64,000 bases of DNA from DASYKS01 sp031404815 (GCA_031404815.1 JANNIH010000059.1:35244-99243); one strand, 5' to 3'. Numbered from the stretch's first letter, positions 53,605-64,000 are shown. Made by a program: numbers and translations. Notes: generated from the sequence alone by a model not told the origin.

Positions 53605-56600
53605 CGAGCGACCTAGAGGCTCTGGCCGTGGACGAAGCCGGTGCGCCTCCGACGATCGAAGGATTCCGGATGTCGCCTCTCCAGATCGCCCTCTGGCGAC
53701 AGGGAGCCGGGGACGGGCAGTCGTTCATCGCTTGGTTGCGGGCGGAGCTGCGGTCGTTGCCGGAGCGGCGCGAGCTGGAGGCGAACCTGAGGCGGTCGAT
53801 CGATCGCCACGAGATCCTGAGAACGCGGTTCGCCGTCGCTCCCGGATTGAGCGAACCGCTCCAATGCATCGAGCCCGCGATGCCGTCGGATCTCCGTTGG
53901 TACGGGGCCGGGTCGGCCGAGGATGCGCTGGCCCTGCTCGACGCCGACCGGCTGCGGCCGTTCGACCTGGCCCGAGGCCCGATGGTTCGGGCGTCGGTTG
54001 CGGACCGGGGCGACGGCTCCGGCTGGCTGCAGATCGCGTTGCCGGCGGTGGTCATCGATCGCGAGGGTCTGGGAATCCTGTTTGCGGAGCTGGGCGCCCC
54101 GGCGCTCGACAACCCGGTCCAGTACGCGGATGCCGCGGCGTGGCTCGACGAGCTTTTGAGCTCTCCCGACGCCGCTCCTGCGCGCGAGCATTGGCGCCGC
54201 CAGGGCCCCCTTTCGACCGTCGATCTCCGCCTGCCGGAGAGGCGTCCCGCGGCCGCCAGCTCGCGGCGTTTCCGCCCTCGTCGATTGCGGCGAAGGCTGG
54301 GGTCCGCCGACCGGTTGAGCGCCGCGGCCGGCGACTTGGGCGCGAGCGAGGAGGATCTCCTGCTCGCCGCCTGGTTCGGGCTGGTCGGTCGGGCGACCGA
54401 GTGTTGGGACCTCACCCTCGGCGTCCTGGTTCGCGGGCGGGGAACCGCGGATCTGGCCGGCGCGCTCGGACCGTTCGATCGCTACCTGCCGGTGCGCGTC
54501 GAGCTGTCGCCGGGTGCGACCTTGGCATGGGCCGCAACGGAGGTGTCGCGACGCTTTGCCGCGGCGCGGAGCCATTCCGAGTTCTTCTCTTGGGACCTCT
54601 TTCCGGAGTGGCCCGGAGCGTTCGCGCCCATCGCCTTCGACGTCGACTTCGACCTTCCCGACTCGATCGAGCGCGATGCGACGCTGGATCGCTTCGCGGC
54701 GCGGGCGTCGATTCGCCGGGTCGGAGAAGGGCTGGAGACGACGCTTTCCTTCGATCCAGAGCAGTATGAAGAAGCGGCGCTATCCGCTCTCCTGGAGGCT
54801 TGGACGACGTTCTTCGAGTCGGCCTGCGACCGCCCCGAGGGCGCCTTCGGGGAACTCCCCCTGGGCGGCCCGGAGGTTCACCGCCGCCTGGTGGCGGATT
54901 TCAACCGGATCGACCCTTCGCCGCAGGTTTCCCTGCTCGCTTCGATCGCGCGCCAGGCGGCTCGGAACGGCGACAGCCGGGCGGTGGTCTGCGGCTCGGA
55001 AGCGATCACCTATGCCGAGCTCGAAGCGCGCTCCGACCGTCTGGCCGGGCGGCTGCAGGCGTTGGGCATCGGACCCGATGCGCTGGCCGCGCTCTTCCTG
55101 CCGCGTTCGGCGGCGACGGTGGTCGCCCTGGTCGCCGTGCAGAAGGCCGGCGGCGCCTATCTCCCCATCGAGATCGAAACTCCTGCCGAGCGCGTGGCTT
55201 GGATTCTCGCCGACAGCGGCGCCGCGCTGGTGATCGCCGACCGTTCGACGGCGGATCGCCTGCCACCGGGCACCCGGTGGCTGGATCCGGAGCTCTCGGA
55301 ATCGGATGACGGGGTCCCGCCCTTGCGCCGGATCGGCCCGATCGATGCGGAATCGTTGGCCTACGTGATCTACACCTCCGGCTCCACGGGGCGGCCGAAG
55401 GGCGTGATGGTGACCCATCGAGGGCTGAGCAATTACCTAGGCTGGAGCTGTATTTCCTACGGGTCCTATGGCTCCGCTCTCGCCCATTCGCCGCTCGCCT
55501 TCGACCTGACCGTGACCAGCGTTCTCACGCCTCTGGCGACGGGCGCGACCGTGCGCCTCCTCGAAGGAGCCGATGGCGTCGAATCGCTGGCCGAGGCGCT
55601 GTGCGGGTCCGAAGAGCCGGGCCTGCTGAAGATCACCCCGGCCCATCTGGAGGGGTTGAGCGACCTCCTGCCGCCGGAAGGCGCGGGCGCCGCCCGCGTG
55701 TTGGTGATCGGCGGCGAGGCCTTGAGGTTCGAGAGCCTGGCGTTCTGGCGCGGGGGCGCGGTTTCGCCCCGCCTGTTCAACGAATACGGGCCGACCGAGA
55801 CCGTCGTCGGCTGCTGCGTTCACCAGGTGGTCGCCGGGGATCCCGCGACCGGCCCGGTGCCGATCGGGCGACCGATCGGCGGCGCTTCGCTCTATCTCCT
55901 GGATGGGCAGGGAGAGCTTCTGCCCGAAGGGTTCCGCGGCGAGCTGTTCATCGGCGGCGCGGGGGTGGCTCGCGGGTACGTCGGGCGACCGGATCTGACC
56001 GCTTGGTCTTTTCCGCCCGACCCGTTCAGCGCCGTTCCCGGCGCGCGCCTCTACCGCACCGGCGACCTGGCGGTCCACCGTACCGACGGCGAGCTGGAAT
56101 TCGTGGGGCGAATCGACGACCAGGTGAAGCTGCGCGGCCACCGTATCGAGCTCGGCGAGATCGAAGCGGTATTGGCCGAGCACCCCGCCGTGGCTAGGGC
56201 GGCGGTTCTGCTGGAGCGCTCCGGGCCGGCACCGCGTTTGATCGCCTATGTCAGTCCGACGGATGCGGTGCGCGAAGCGGAGCTTAAAGAGCACCTCGCG
56301 GCTCGCCTGTCCGCGCCGATGGTGCCGGCGGAGATCTTCCTGCTTCCGGATCTGCCGTTGACCCGCAACGGCAAGGTCGATCGCCGCGCGTTGGCCGCGC
56401 TGCCGAAAGAACGGCCGGCGCGGCGCCGCTGGGCGCCGCCGCGCAACGAGATCGAACGCCGAATCGCGGCGGTCTGGCGGGAGCTGCTGCAGGTCGAAAG
56501 GGTCGGCATCCACGACGGCTTTTTCGAGCTCGGCGGGGATTCGATCCTGAGCATCCAGGCGGTGTCGCGGATGAACCGCCAAGGGATCCGCCTGACGCCC

Positions 56601-59600
56601 CGCCAGCTGTTCGCGCACCAGACGATTGCGGAGCTCGCTCCCTTGATCCTCGCGACCGAGGAAGCGCCGGCCGATTTCGACGACGAGACGGGGCAAGCTC
56701 CGCTGTCGCCGATGGAGCGTTGGTTCTTGGAGCTGGAGGTCGAGGACCCCCACCACTTCAATCAGTCGCTGCTGCTCGCCGTCAAGGAGCCCGATCCTCA
56801 GGCGATTCGCCACGCGGTGGCTCGAATCCTCGCGCAGCATGACGCGCTGCGTCTCCGTTTCGAGCGATCCGAAGGGGTTTGGCACCAGCGAATCGAAGCG
56901 GTGCCTCCTCGAAGCCCGTTCGGCCAGGTCGACCTGGCCGGATTGCCGCAGGCGCTGCGTCAGGGCGTTCTGCTGGCGGGTTGCGAGAGCCTTCAGGCGG
57001 GCCTCGATTTGGTTTCCGGGCCGGTCTTCCGTGCCGCGCTCTTTCGCCTGCCCTCTGCCGACGCTCGCCTGATGTTGCTGGCGCACCATCTGGCGGTCGA
57101 CGTGGTTTCCTGGTGGACCGTGCTGGACGACTTGGAGCGCGCCGCCGCGGCTTTTCAGGCGGGGCGGCCTTTCGAGGGCGCGACCGGCTCGGCAACCTTC
57201 GCGCGGGCGGCCCGGGCCATGGAGCGCCGGGCGCTGGCTCCGGAGGCTGCCGCCGACGTGGCCTGGTGGGTCGCCCGCAGCCCGCGGGAGGTGCCGCCGC
57301 TGCCTTGGGATGGCAACCCGCCCGATCGGGTCGGCGACGCGACGACGGTCTCGGTCTCGTTGTCTTCGGAGGCGACCCGGTCGTTGCTCACCGAGGCCAA
57401 CCGGCCCTATCGCACCCGCATCCAGGAGCTGTTGGTGACGGCGCTGGCCCTGGCCTTGATCGAATGGACGGGAGAGGCCGGCATTCTGCTCGATCTCGAA
57501 GGCCATGGACGCGACGACCTGGACGACCTCGACCTCTCGCGCACCGTCGGGTGGTTCACCGCGATCTATCCGCTCTGGTTGGAGCCGGGCCGCGCGAGCG
57601 ATCCGGGGGCCGCGATCCGCGCGATCAAGGAGAGCATGCGCTCGGTCCCCAAGGGCGGCGTCGGGTTCGGGCGCCTGCGATATCTGGGCGACGAGGCTTC
57701 GAGGGCGGCCCTGGCCCGTCTGCCGAAAGCCGAGGCGATCTTCAATTACCTCGGTCAAGTGGATCGGGCGATCCGGGCCGACGGTCCCTTCGCGCCCGCC
57801 GCGGAGCCGAGCGGAGCTTCCCGGAGCCCGCGGCAGAGGCGACCCCATCCCCTCTCGATCCTCGGCGTGGTCGCGGGCGGCCGGCTCGAGCTCTCCTTCG
57901 AGGTCGCGGCCGGTGCCGGGCGCGAAGCGGCGGTCGCGCGGTTGGCCCGGCGGACCGTCGAATGGCTCGGCGCGATCGTCGAGCATTGCTCGACGCCCGA
58001 GGCGGGAGCCTACACGGCGGCCGACTTCCCCGGCGTGCGGTTGAACGAGAGAAGCCTCGACCGCCTCCGGCGGCTCTCGCCCGCGATCGACGACTTGTAC
58101 CGATTGACGCCTCTCCAGCAGGGGCTCCTGTTCCATAGCCTCGCGGATCCGGACTCTGGCGTCTACGCGGAGCGGATGGTCGGCGTGTTGCGAGGTCGTC
58201 TCGATCAAACCGCGTTCGCCGGAGCGTGGCGCGAGGTGATCGCCCGCCATGGCATCCTGCGCACCGCTTTCGTCGCCGATGGCGTACCGGAGCCGCTGCA
58301 AGCGGTTCTGCACGAAGCCCCCTTCGAAATCGCTTGGCGGGACCTGCGTGGGTTCGAACCGAGCGACCAGCGGCGGATCTTCGACCAACTGCTCGATTTC
58401 GATCGAAGCCGGCCGTTCGATTTGGCGCGGCCGCCGCTGCTTCGACTGACGCTGCACCGAGAATCCGACGACGCGCACCGATTCCTCTGGTCGCATCATC
58501 ACCTGGTCCTCGATGGCTGGTCGTCCGCCATCGTGCTCGAAGAGATCCTGACCTCGTACCTCGCCCTGGCCGCGGGCGGCGAGCCGGACCTCGAACGGCC
58601 GCGGCCCTACGGCGGATACGTCGCTTGGTTGGAGAGCCGCGATCACCGCGAGGCGGAGCGGGTCTGGCGCGCCGCGTTGGAGGGTTTGCCCGGTTCGTCC
58701 TTTCTCGGAGCGCCCCTCCGGAAGGAAGAGGGCGAGCGGTTCGGCGAGGTCGTGCGCCGGCTCGGCGCCGTCGAGACCCAGGCGCTCGACCGCTTCGCCC
58801 GCGGCCGCGGCTTGACCAACAACACCCTCGTCCAGGGCGGCTGGGCGCTTCTGCTCGGCCGCTGGCTCGGCAGCGACGATCTGGTCTTCGGCGCGACGTC
58901 CTCGAATCGGCCCGCGGAGCTGCCGGACATCGAGAGGATGGTCGGCGTCTTCATCAATACCCTGCCCGTGCGCGCGCGCCTGCCGCTCGAGCTTTCGCTC
59001 GGCTCGTGGTTGAGGACCTTGCAGGATGAGCAGGTCTCGCTGCGCGAGTTCGATTTCGCGGCGCTGCCGCAGATCCAGGCTTGGGCCGGGTTGCCGTCGG
59101 GCCAAGCGCTTTTCGACACCCTGCTGGTGTTCGAGAACTATCCGCTCGGAGAGTTGTTGGAGGCGGGGCGACAAAGAGAGCTCCGGCTCGACGAGGCGAG
59201 GCCTCTCGACAGCACCCACTATCCGGTGACGCTGATCGTCACCCCCGGCCGAGAGCTCGGTTTTCGATTGCTCTACGAACGGAGCCGAATCGAAGCCGGA
59301 ACGGCGACTCGTTGGCTCGAACAGTTGGCGTGGCTGCTTTCCCGGCTGCCGGTCCTCGCGGGCCTGCCGGTCGGTGCGTTGAGCATCCTCACGCCGGCCG
59401 AGCGGCAGGCGATCCTCGCGGAGGACAACGACACCGCCGCGGGTATCGACGACGAGCCGCTTCATTTGAAAATCGCGCGCGAAGCGAGCCGCGTGCCCGA
59501 CGCGATCGCCGTCGAGTGCTGCGGTCAGTTTCTCTCCTACGGCGAGCTCGCGCGGCGGAGCGGCCGGCTATCGGGGTACCTCAAGGGTCTCGGAGTGCAA

Positions 59601-62600
59601 TTGGACGACCGCGTCGGCCTGTGTCTTCATAGAGGTCCGGACCTGGCCGTCGCCGTCTTGGGAATCCTCGGTGCGGGAGCCGGATACGTTCCGCTGGACC
59701 CGGCGTACCCGCGCGAGCGGATCGCGATGATGATCGAGGATTGCGGCGCGCGCCGGGTCGTTGCCGAGCGGGCGACCGCGAGCGCCCTGGCCCCGGAGCG
59801 GGCGGTTCTCCTCGACCGGGACGGAGAAGCGATCGGCGGCGCTCTTCTCTTGCCCCCGATCGGCGCTCCCGACGGCCTCTCCTATCTGATCTATACCTCC
59901 GGTTCGACCGGCCGGCCCAAAGGCGTTGCGATGACCCACCGGGCCCTCGCCAACCTGGTGGCCTGGCAGTTGGGACAATGGCCCAGACCGGGGCAACGGA
60001 TTCTGCAATTCGCGTCGCCCAGCTTCGACGTTTCGTTCCAGGAGCTGTTCTCCGCCTGGGCCGCGGGCGGGACCCTGGTGATGGTCGACGAGGAATCTCG
60101 TCGCGATCCGGACCTGCTCGTACGACGGATCGAAACGTTGGAGGTCACCCGCCTGTTCGTGCCGTTCGTGATGCTCGAGCTGTTCGCGGAGGCCGCGGCT
60201 CGGCGCCCGGAAGTTCCGCGTTCGCTGATCGAAGTCGTCACGGCAGGCGAGCAGCTGCGGTTGTCGTCGCCGGTCGCGGCATTGTTTCGAAACTCCGGTC
60301 TGGAGCTTCACAATCAATATGGGCCTTCCGAGACCCACGTCGTGACCGCATGGCGTTTGGACAAGCGGAGCGACGAATGGCCGGAGCTTCCGCCGATCGG
60401 CAGGCCGATCGCCAACGTCCGCCTCTACCTCCTCGATGGAGGAATGCGGTTGCTTTCGCCGGGCGCGTTGGGCGAGATCTACCTCGGCGGCGTGGCGCTT
60501 GCGAGAGGTTATTTCGATCGACCGTCGTTGACCGCGGAGCGCTTCGTTCCGGATGCCTTTTCGGGCGTGACCGGTGCCCGGCTCTATCGAACCGGAGACC
60601 TGGGCCGCCGTTTGGAAGACGGTGCCGTGGAGTTCCTCGGTCGATCGGATCTCCAGGTCAAGATCCGTGGTTTTCGGGTCGAATTGGCGGAGATCGAGCA
60701 GGAGCTGGCCCGGCACCCCGGAATCGCCACCGCGGTGGTCACGGCCTCCGCGGCCAAGCCAGGGGGCGGCGTCTTGACCGCCCATTTCGTTGCGAACGAC
60801 GTCACCGATCCCTCGGCGCACGAGCTGCGGTCGTTCCTGGCCTCGAAGCTGCCCGAGTTCATGCTGCCCGCGTCCTTCGTGCGGCTCGATCGATTCCCGC
60901 TGACCCCGAGCGGCAAGGTGGATCGTCGCGCGCTGGCGGCGTCGAGCTTGGAGACCCAGGCGGCCGCCGGAAGCTCGCTCAACGGCCCGGTCGAAGAGCT
61001 TTTGGCCGAAATCTGGACCGATCTGCTGGGCTCGCGGCCCGGCAGAACCGACGACTTCTTCGCGTCCGGAGGCCATTCGCTGGTCGCTACGCGCCTGGTC
61101 TCCAGAGTGCGTGACGCGTTCGAGACCGAGTTGCCGCTGCGCTGCATCTTCGAGAGGCCGCGATTCGCCGATCTGGCGGCGGAGATCGATCGCCACCGTG
61201 CCGCCGGAGCCGGGCGGTCGCTGCCGCCGATCGGTCGCGCCGACCGCGCCCTCCCGCTGCCGCTCTCGTTCGGCCAGCGACGTCTGTGGTTCTTGGATCG
61301 CTTGTCCGAGGGGACCGCGGCCTACAACCTGCCGTTCGCCGTTCGGCTCCGCGGGGCTCTCGACGAATCCGTTCTGGCGGCGAGCTTCGGCGACCTCGTC
61401 TTAAGGCACGAAGTGTTGCGCACGGTCTTCCGCGAGGTCGACGGCGAGCCGATCCAGGTCGTGCTAGCGCAGGGGAGTTTCGCGGCGGCTCGGGTCGATC
61501 TCCATGCGCTGCCGTCCGCTCTGGCCGAGCGCTCGGCGCGCAACCTCGCGAGCCGCGATGCGGAGCGCCCCTTCGATTTGGCCGAAGGGCCGCTCGTCCG
61601 CGTCCTGTTGATGCGGATCGGCGCCCAGGAACGCTTCCTGGCACTGACCCTTCATCATGCGACCAGCGACGGGGTGTCGATGGTGATCCTGTTCGAAGAG
61701 CTGGTGGCGTTTTACGCCGCGCGGATCTCGGGCGGTGCGGCGGCGCTGCCCGACTTGCAGCTCCAGTATGCGGATTTCGCTTCGTGGCAGCGCGGCTGGT
61801 TGTCGGGCGAGGTTCTCGGCGAGCAACTGGGGTATTGGGTAGAGCGCCTGAAGGACGCGCCGGCCGAGCTGAACCTTCGGAGAGGAAAGCCTCGGCCGGC
61901 CGCCGGGTCGAAGCTCGCCGAGCGCATCCCGCTTCACTTCGACCGCGACCTTGCGACCCGCCTCTCGGCGCTGTGCGGTCGCCTCGAGGCTACGCCGTTC
62001 ATGGTGCTGCTCTCGGCTTTCAACCTGTTCCTGGCTCATCTTTCGGGGCAGCGTGACCTCCTGGTCGGCACTCCGGTGGCGAATCGGCGGACCGCGGAGT
62101 CCGAGAAATTGATCGGGTTTTTCGTCAACACCCTGGTGCTGCGCCAAACCTTGGCGGGAGATCTGAGCTTCTCCGAGGTCGTCGCGCAGACCCGCGCGAC
62201 GGCGCTCGATGCCTGGTCGCATCAGGATCTGCCGTTCGAGCGCCTGGTGGAGGCGCTCCACCCGGATCGCTTTCTCGACCGCTCGCCGTTCTTTCAGGTC
62301 TGGTTCGTGCTCCAGGGCTCGCCGCCCCGGATGCCAAGCCTGCCCGGGCTCGAGCTCGAACCGGAAGATCTCGCGACCGGGCTCGCGCGCCACGATCTGG
62401 TGCTGAACCTCATCGAGGTCGAGGGTTGCCTCTACGGCTCCTTCGAGTTCCGCGCCGACCTTTGGCGAACGGCGGATGCGCGCCGCTACGGATCGGTGTT
62501 CGAGGCGCTGTTGCACGAGGTCGTCGTCCGGCCGGAGCTGCGTCTCGAACGCTGGTTCGCTTTTCTCGCCAAGGCCGAAGAGGACTGGCAGAAGCGCGAG

Positions 62601-62714
62601 GCGAGCGATTTTCGCGACGAGCACCGCAACGAGCTCAAGGGGCTCGGTCTGCGCCGCGCCAAGCCCAAGGTCGAATCTCCGTCGCCCGTCGGCGCAGCAG
62701 GAACGAACCCATGA
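53601..62714 (+). CDS. NRPS C*-A-PCP-E-C-A-PCP-C (gene I)
   Basis: 3037 residues, two modules. C* (about 20-430) opens IEGFRMSPLQIALW and has PAVVIDR in place of HHxxxDG; SEFFSWD replaces HQDLPFE. First A: TSGSTGRPKG near 588, NEYGPTE near 728, code DLTKVGEVGK, matching Asn-type codes. PCP (LGGDSI near 978). E about 1030-1480 with HHLAVDV (Gly to Val; His and Asp kept) and VGWFTAIYP, so D-Asn is expected. The following C (about 1500-1935) opens LTPLQQGLLFHS, the D-L type that suits a preceding E, with HHLVLDG. Second A: TSGSTGRPKG near 2095, NQYGPSE near 2238, code DVQFVAQVVK, close to Pro codes. PCP (SGGHSL near 2491). Terminal C about 2545-2985 with HHATSDG, then a charged tail. The stop overlaps gene J (ATGA). 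Confidence 0.94.
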   Translation: MTSDLEALAVDEAGAPPTIEGFRMSPLQIALWRQGAGDGQSFIAWLRAELRSLPERRELEANLRRSIDRHEILRTRFAVAPGLSEPLQCIEPAMPSDLRWYGAGSAEDALALLDADRLRPFDLARGPMVRASVADRGDGSGWLQIALPAVVIDREGLGILFAELGAPALDNPVQYADAAAWLDELLSSPDAAPAREHWRRQGPLSTVDLRLPERRPAAASSRRFRPRRLRRRLGSADRLSAAAGDLGASEEDLLLAAWFGLVGRATECWDLTLGVLVRGRGTADLAGALGPFDRYLPVRVELSPGATLAWAATEVSRRFAAARSHSEFFSWDLFPEWPGAFAPIAFDVDFDLPDSIERDATLDRFAARASIRRVGEGLETTLSFDPEQYEEAALSALLEAWTTFFESACDRPEGAFGELPLGGPEVHRRLVADFNRIDPSPQVSLLASIARQAARNGDSRAVVCGSEAITYAELEARSDRLAGRLQALGIGPDALAALFLPRSAATVVALVAVQKAGGAYLPIEIETPAERVAWILADSGAALVIADRSTADRLPPGTRWLDPELSESDDGVPPLRRIGPIDAESLAYVIYTSGSTGRPKGVMVTHRGLSNYLGWSCISYGSYGSALAHSPLAFDLTVTSVLTPLATGATVRLLEGADGVESLAEALCGSEEPGLLKITPAHLEGLSDLLPPEGAGAARVLVIGGEALRFESLAFWRGGAVSPRLFNEYGPTETVVGCCVHQVVAGDPATGPVPIGRPIGGASLYLLDGQGELLPEGFRGELFIGGAGVARGYVGRPDLTAWSFPPDPFSAVPGARLYRTGDLAVHRTDGELEFVGRIDDQVKLRGHRIELGEIEAVLAEHPAVARAAVLLERSGPAPRLIAYVSPTDAVREAELKEHLAARLSAPMVPAEIFLLPDLPLTRNGKVDRRALAALPKERPARRRWAPPRNEIERRIAAVWRELLQVERVGIHDGFFELGGDSILSIQAVSRMNRQGIRLTPRQLFAHQTIAELAPLILATEEAPADFDDETGQAPLSPMERWFLELEVEDPHHFNQSLLLAVKEPDPQAIRHAVARILAQHDALRLRFERSEGVWHQRIEAVPPRSPFGQVDLAGLPQALRQGVLLAGCESLQAGLDLVSGPVFRAALFRLPSADARLMLLAHHLAVDVVSWWTVLDDLERAAAAFQAGRPFEGATGSATFARAARAMERRALAPEAAADVAWWVARSPREVPPLPWDGNPPDRVGDATTVSVSLSSEATRSLLTEANRPYRTRIQELLVTALALALIEWTGEAGILLDLEGHGRDDLDDLDLSRTVGWFTAIYPLWLEPGRASDPGAAIRAIKESMRSVPKGGVGFGRLRYLGDEASRAALARLPKAEAIFNYLGQVDRAIRADGPFAPAAEPSGASRSPRQRRPHPLSILGVVAGGRLELSFEVAAGAGREAAVARLARRTVEWLGAIVEHCSTPEAGAYTAADFPGVRLNERSLDRLRRLSPAIDDLYRLTPLQQGLLFHSLADPDSGVYAERMVGVLRGRLDQTAFAGAWREVIARHGILRTAFVADGVPEPLQAVLHEAPFEIAWRDLRGFEPSDQRRIFDQLLDFDRSRPFDLARPPLLRLTLHRESDDAHRFLWSHHHLVLDGWSSAIVLEEILTSYLALAAGGEPDLERPRPYGGYVAWLESRDHREAERVWRAALEGLPGSSFLGAPLRKEEGERFGEVVRRLGAVETQALDRFARGRGLTNNTLVQGGWALLLGRWLGSDDLVFGATSSNRPAELPDIERMVGVFINTLPVRARLPLELSLGSWLRTLQDEQVSLREFDFAALPQIQAWAGLPSGQALFDTLLVFENYPLGELLEAGRQRELRLDEARPLDSTHYPVTLIVTPGRELGFRLLYERSRIEAGTATRWLEQLAWLLSRLPVLAGLPVGALSILTPAERQAILAEDNDTAAGIDDEPLHLKIAREASRVPDAIAVECCGQFLSYGELARRSGRLSGYLKGLGVQLDDRVGLCLHRGPDLAVAVLGILGAGAGYVPLDPAYPRERIAMMIEDCGARRVVAERATASALAPERAVLLDRDGEAIGGALLLPPIGAPDGLSYLIYTSGSTGRPKGVAMTHRALANLVAWQLGQWPRPGQRILQFASPSFDVSFQELFSAWAAGGTLVMVDEESRRDPDLLVRRIETLEVTRLFVPFVMLELFAEAAARRPEVPRSLIEVVTAGEQLRLSSPVAALFRNSGLELHNQYGPSETHVVTAWRLDKRSDEWPELPPIGRPIANVRLYLLDGGMRLLSPGALGEIYLGGVALARGYFDRPSLTAERFVPDAFSGVTGARLYRTGDLGRRLEDGAVEFLGRSDLQVKIRGFRVELAEIEQELARHPGIATAVVTASAAKPGGGVLTAHFVANDVTDPSAHELRSFLASKLPEFMLPASFVRLDRFPLTPSGKVDRRALAASSLETQAAAGSSLNGPVEELLAEIWTDLLGSRPGRTDDFFASGGHSLVATRLVSRVRDAFETELPLRCIFERPRFADLAAEIDRHRAAGAGRSLPPIGRADRALPLPLSFGQRRLWFLDRLSEGTAAYNLPFAVRLRGALDESVLAASFGDLVLRHEVLRTVFREVDGEPIQVVLAQGSFAAARVDLHALPSALAERSARNLASRDAERPFDLAEGPLVRVLLMRIGAQERFLALTLHHATSDGVSMVILFEELVAFYAARISGGAAALPDLQLQYADFASWQRGWLSGEVLGEQLGYWVERLKDAPAELNLRRGKPRPAAGSKLAERIPLHFDRDLATRLSALCGRLEATPFMVLLSAFNLFLAHLSGQRDLLVGTPVANRRTAESEKLIGFFVNTLVLRQTLAGDLSFSEVVAQTRATALDAWSHQDLPFERLVEALHPDRFLDRSPFFQVWFVLQGSPPRMPSLPGLELEPEDLATGLARHDLVLNLIEVEGCLYGSFEFRADLWRTADARRYGSVFEALLHEVVVRPELRLERWFAFLAKAEEDWQKREASDFRDEHRNELKGLGLRRAKPKVESPSPVGAAGTNP

Positions 62715-64000
62715 TCGACGCGGCGGTGATCGAGGGCTACGCGCTGTCGCCGCAACAGCGGCGGCTCTGGCGGCTGCGGCCCCTGGTGGCTATCGACGGG
62801 AGGGATCCGTTCCGAGTCTGTGTCCGGGCGAGGGTGGAGGGCCTGCCCGACGGCGAGGGCCTGGCGTCCGCTTGGGAGGCAACCCGCGATCGTTACGAGA
62901 TCCTGCGTACGGCGATCCGTGGCCTGCCGGGGATGAGCTATCCCGTGCAAATACCGCTCGACTTCGATCGGCCGGCGCCTTCGATCGCGCTTCGGGACCT
63001 GTCGCCGCATCCGGCCACGGAGCAGAGGGCCGAGCTCGATCGCGGCTGGAGGGATCTCCTGCGCCGCGCCTTCGACCTCGACGAGGGCGAGATCGTCCAT
63101 GCGGAAGCGGATCGCCTGGCGGCGAACGAGTACGAGCTGAGGTTCGCCGTCTCGGCCCTCGCGGCCGACGCGGCATCGCTCTCGGCGGTGATGCGCGAGC
63201 TCATCGCCCGGTGTCGAGGGAGCCATCCGGGCGATCCGGCACTGCAGTACGCCGAGTTGGCCGAATGGCAGAACGATTTGCTCGATCGGGAAAGCTCGGA
63301 GCCGGGGCGCGCGTTTTGGCGCGATCAGGAACCTGCGTCGGCCGCGGAAGGTCTTTGCCCGTCCGACCCGATCGGCGGCGGGCGATTCTCTCCTTCCCTC
63401 TGCCCGTTGCGCGGGAGTATCCTTCCCGCGGAAGAGATCGAGCGCGTCGCGGCCGACCTCGGCGTCTCGCCGAGCGTCGTCCTGTTCGCGGCCTGGCAGG
63501 CGACGGCGCGCGCATCGGTCGGAGACGGCAGGTTCACCCTTGGAGTGAGCTTGGACGGACGCAACTTCGAGGAGCTGGAGGGAGCCGCGGGGCCTCTCGC
63601 CCGCGATCTCCCGCTGCGCGCGTCGGTCGATGCGGAGACGCGGTTCTCCGATCTCGCGCGGAATGCGGCGAAGGCTCTCGCTCAGGCCACCGAGTGGCAG
63701 CAGTGTTTCACCTGGGACGAATTCGATCCGGGGACGTCGGCCGCGGGCTACCTTCCCTGGGTCTACGAGTGGTCGGAGCGCGGCGAGCGACGGTCGGGCG
63801 GCGCGGGGCTCAAGATCAGGGAGTTGGAGCGCTGGTCTTGCGTCGACCGGTTTCGGGTACGGCTGTCGGCGTATCGGGATGGATCGGCGCTGGGGGCCGA
63901 GCTTCATTGGGACGAGGCGTCGCTGTCGGAGCCGGAGGCGCGCCGCCTCTTGGAGCGATGGGAGGCGATCCTCGGCGATGCGGTGGCGGGTCCGGAACGG
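62711..64000 (+). CDS. NRPS beginning with C* domain, 3' partial (gene J)
   Basis: At least 430 residues, cut by the right edge. Everything in view is a C* domain: IEGYALSPQQRRLW opening, HEILRT-like DRYEILRTAI, SALAADA in place of HHxxxDG, QYAELAEWQNDLL, GPLARDLPLR and QQCFTWDEF. The ATG at 62711 overlaps the stop of gene I, and a weak AGGAA lies upstream. By analogy with genes G, H and I an adenylation domain should follow directly beyond the window. The start is well supported; the extent and specificity are unknown. Confidence 0.88.
   Translation, partial: MIDAAVIEGYALSPQQRRLWRLRPLVAIDGRDPFRVCVRARVEGLPDGEGLASAWEATRDRYEILRTAIRGLPGMSYPVQIPLDFDRPAPSIALRDLSPHPATEQRAELDRGWRDLLRRAFDLDEGEIVHAEADRLAANEYELRFAVSALAADAASLSAVMRELIARCRGSHPGDPALQYAELAEWQNDLLDRESSEPGRAFWRDQEPASAAEGLCPSDPIGGGRFSPSLCPLRGSILPAEEIERVAADLGVSPSVVLFAAWQATARASVGDGRFTLGVSLDGRNFEELEGAAGPLARDLPLRASVDAETRFSDLARNAAKALAQATEWQQCFTWDEFDPGTSAAGYLPWVYEWSERGERRSGGAGLKIRELERWSCVDRFRVRLSAYRDGSALGAELHWDEASLSEPEARRLLERWEAILGDAVAGPER

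Overview
The window is GC-rich DNA (roughly 70% by eye) with frequent GTG/TTG starts, four-base stop/start overlaps and long spurious open frames on every strand. The base composition, the fused nuoC-nuoD gene and the mix of genes fit a large-genome soil-type bacterium such as a member of Acidobacteriota or Myxococcota. This is an impression, not a proof.

Layout. (1) 2-1042: 3' part of a membrane-anchored SpoIIE/RsbU-type phosphatase. (2) 4925-1034 on the minus strand: a compact four-gene group of O-methyltransferase, secreted TPR protein, DHA2-type MFS exporter and a small secreted protein of unknown family. (3) 5200-8103: nuoB, a nuoC-nuoD fusion and nuoI, behind a plausible sigma70 promoter. 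(4) 8181-9512: purA. (5) 9597-9672: tRNA-Lys(TTT). (6) 9673-10156: about 480 bases without a gene, less GC-rich, ending in an AT-rich patch just before the megasynthase operon. (7) 10157-64000, running off the right edge: one large hybrid PKS/NRPS operon on the plus strand.

The assembly line has nine megasynthase genes and one stand-alone methyltransferase, written here in gene order A-J. A = KS-AT-KR-DH-carrier. B = C-A(N-MT)-PCP-E. C = FAAL-ACP-C-A-PCP-C-A-PCP. D = C-A(luciferase-like monooxygenase + FkbM methyltransferase inserted)-PCP. E = free FkbM methyltransferase. F = C-A-PCP-C. G = C*-A-PCP-C-A-PCP-C. H = C*-A-PCP-C. I = C*-A-PCP-E-C-A-PCP-C. J = C*..., truncated by the window. C* is a degenerate condensation domain. 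Specificity codes read by eye suggest diaminobutyrate-like (B), Leu and a hydrophobic residue (C), Gly (D), Gly-like (F), Gln and Gly-like (G), Gln (H), D-Asn and Pro-like (I). With the fatty acyl-AMP ligase in C, the product is most likely an N-acylated lipopeptide of at least ten residues. No thioesterase is in view, so the end of the cluster is missing.

The most unusual points are: an adenylation domain interrupted twice, by an oxygenase and a methyltransferase (an alpha-methoxyglycine unit is the natural hypothesis); a roughly 80-bp palindromic element inserted in frame in two NRPS genes, one copy with a perfect 10-bp target-site duplication; and four consecutive protein junctions built the same way, with an intact terminal C domain followed by a catalytically dead C* at the start of the next protein.
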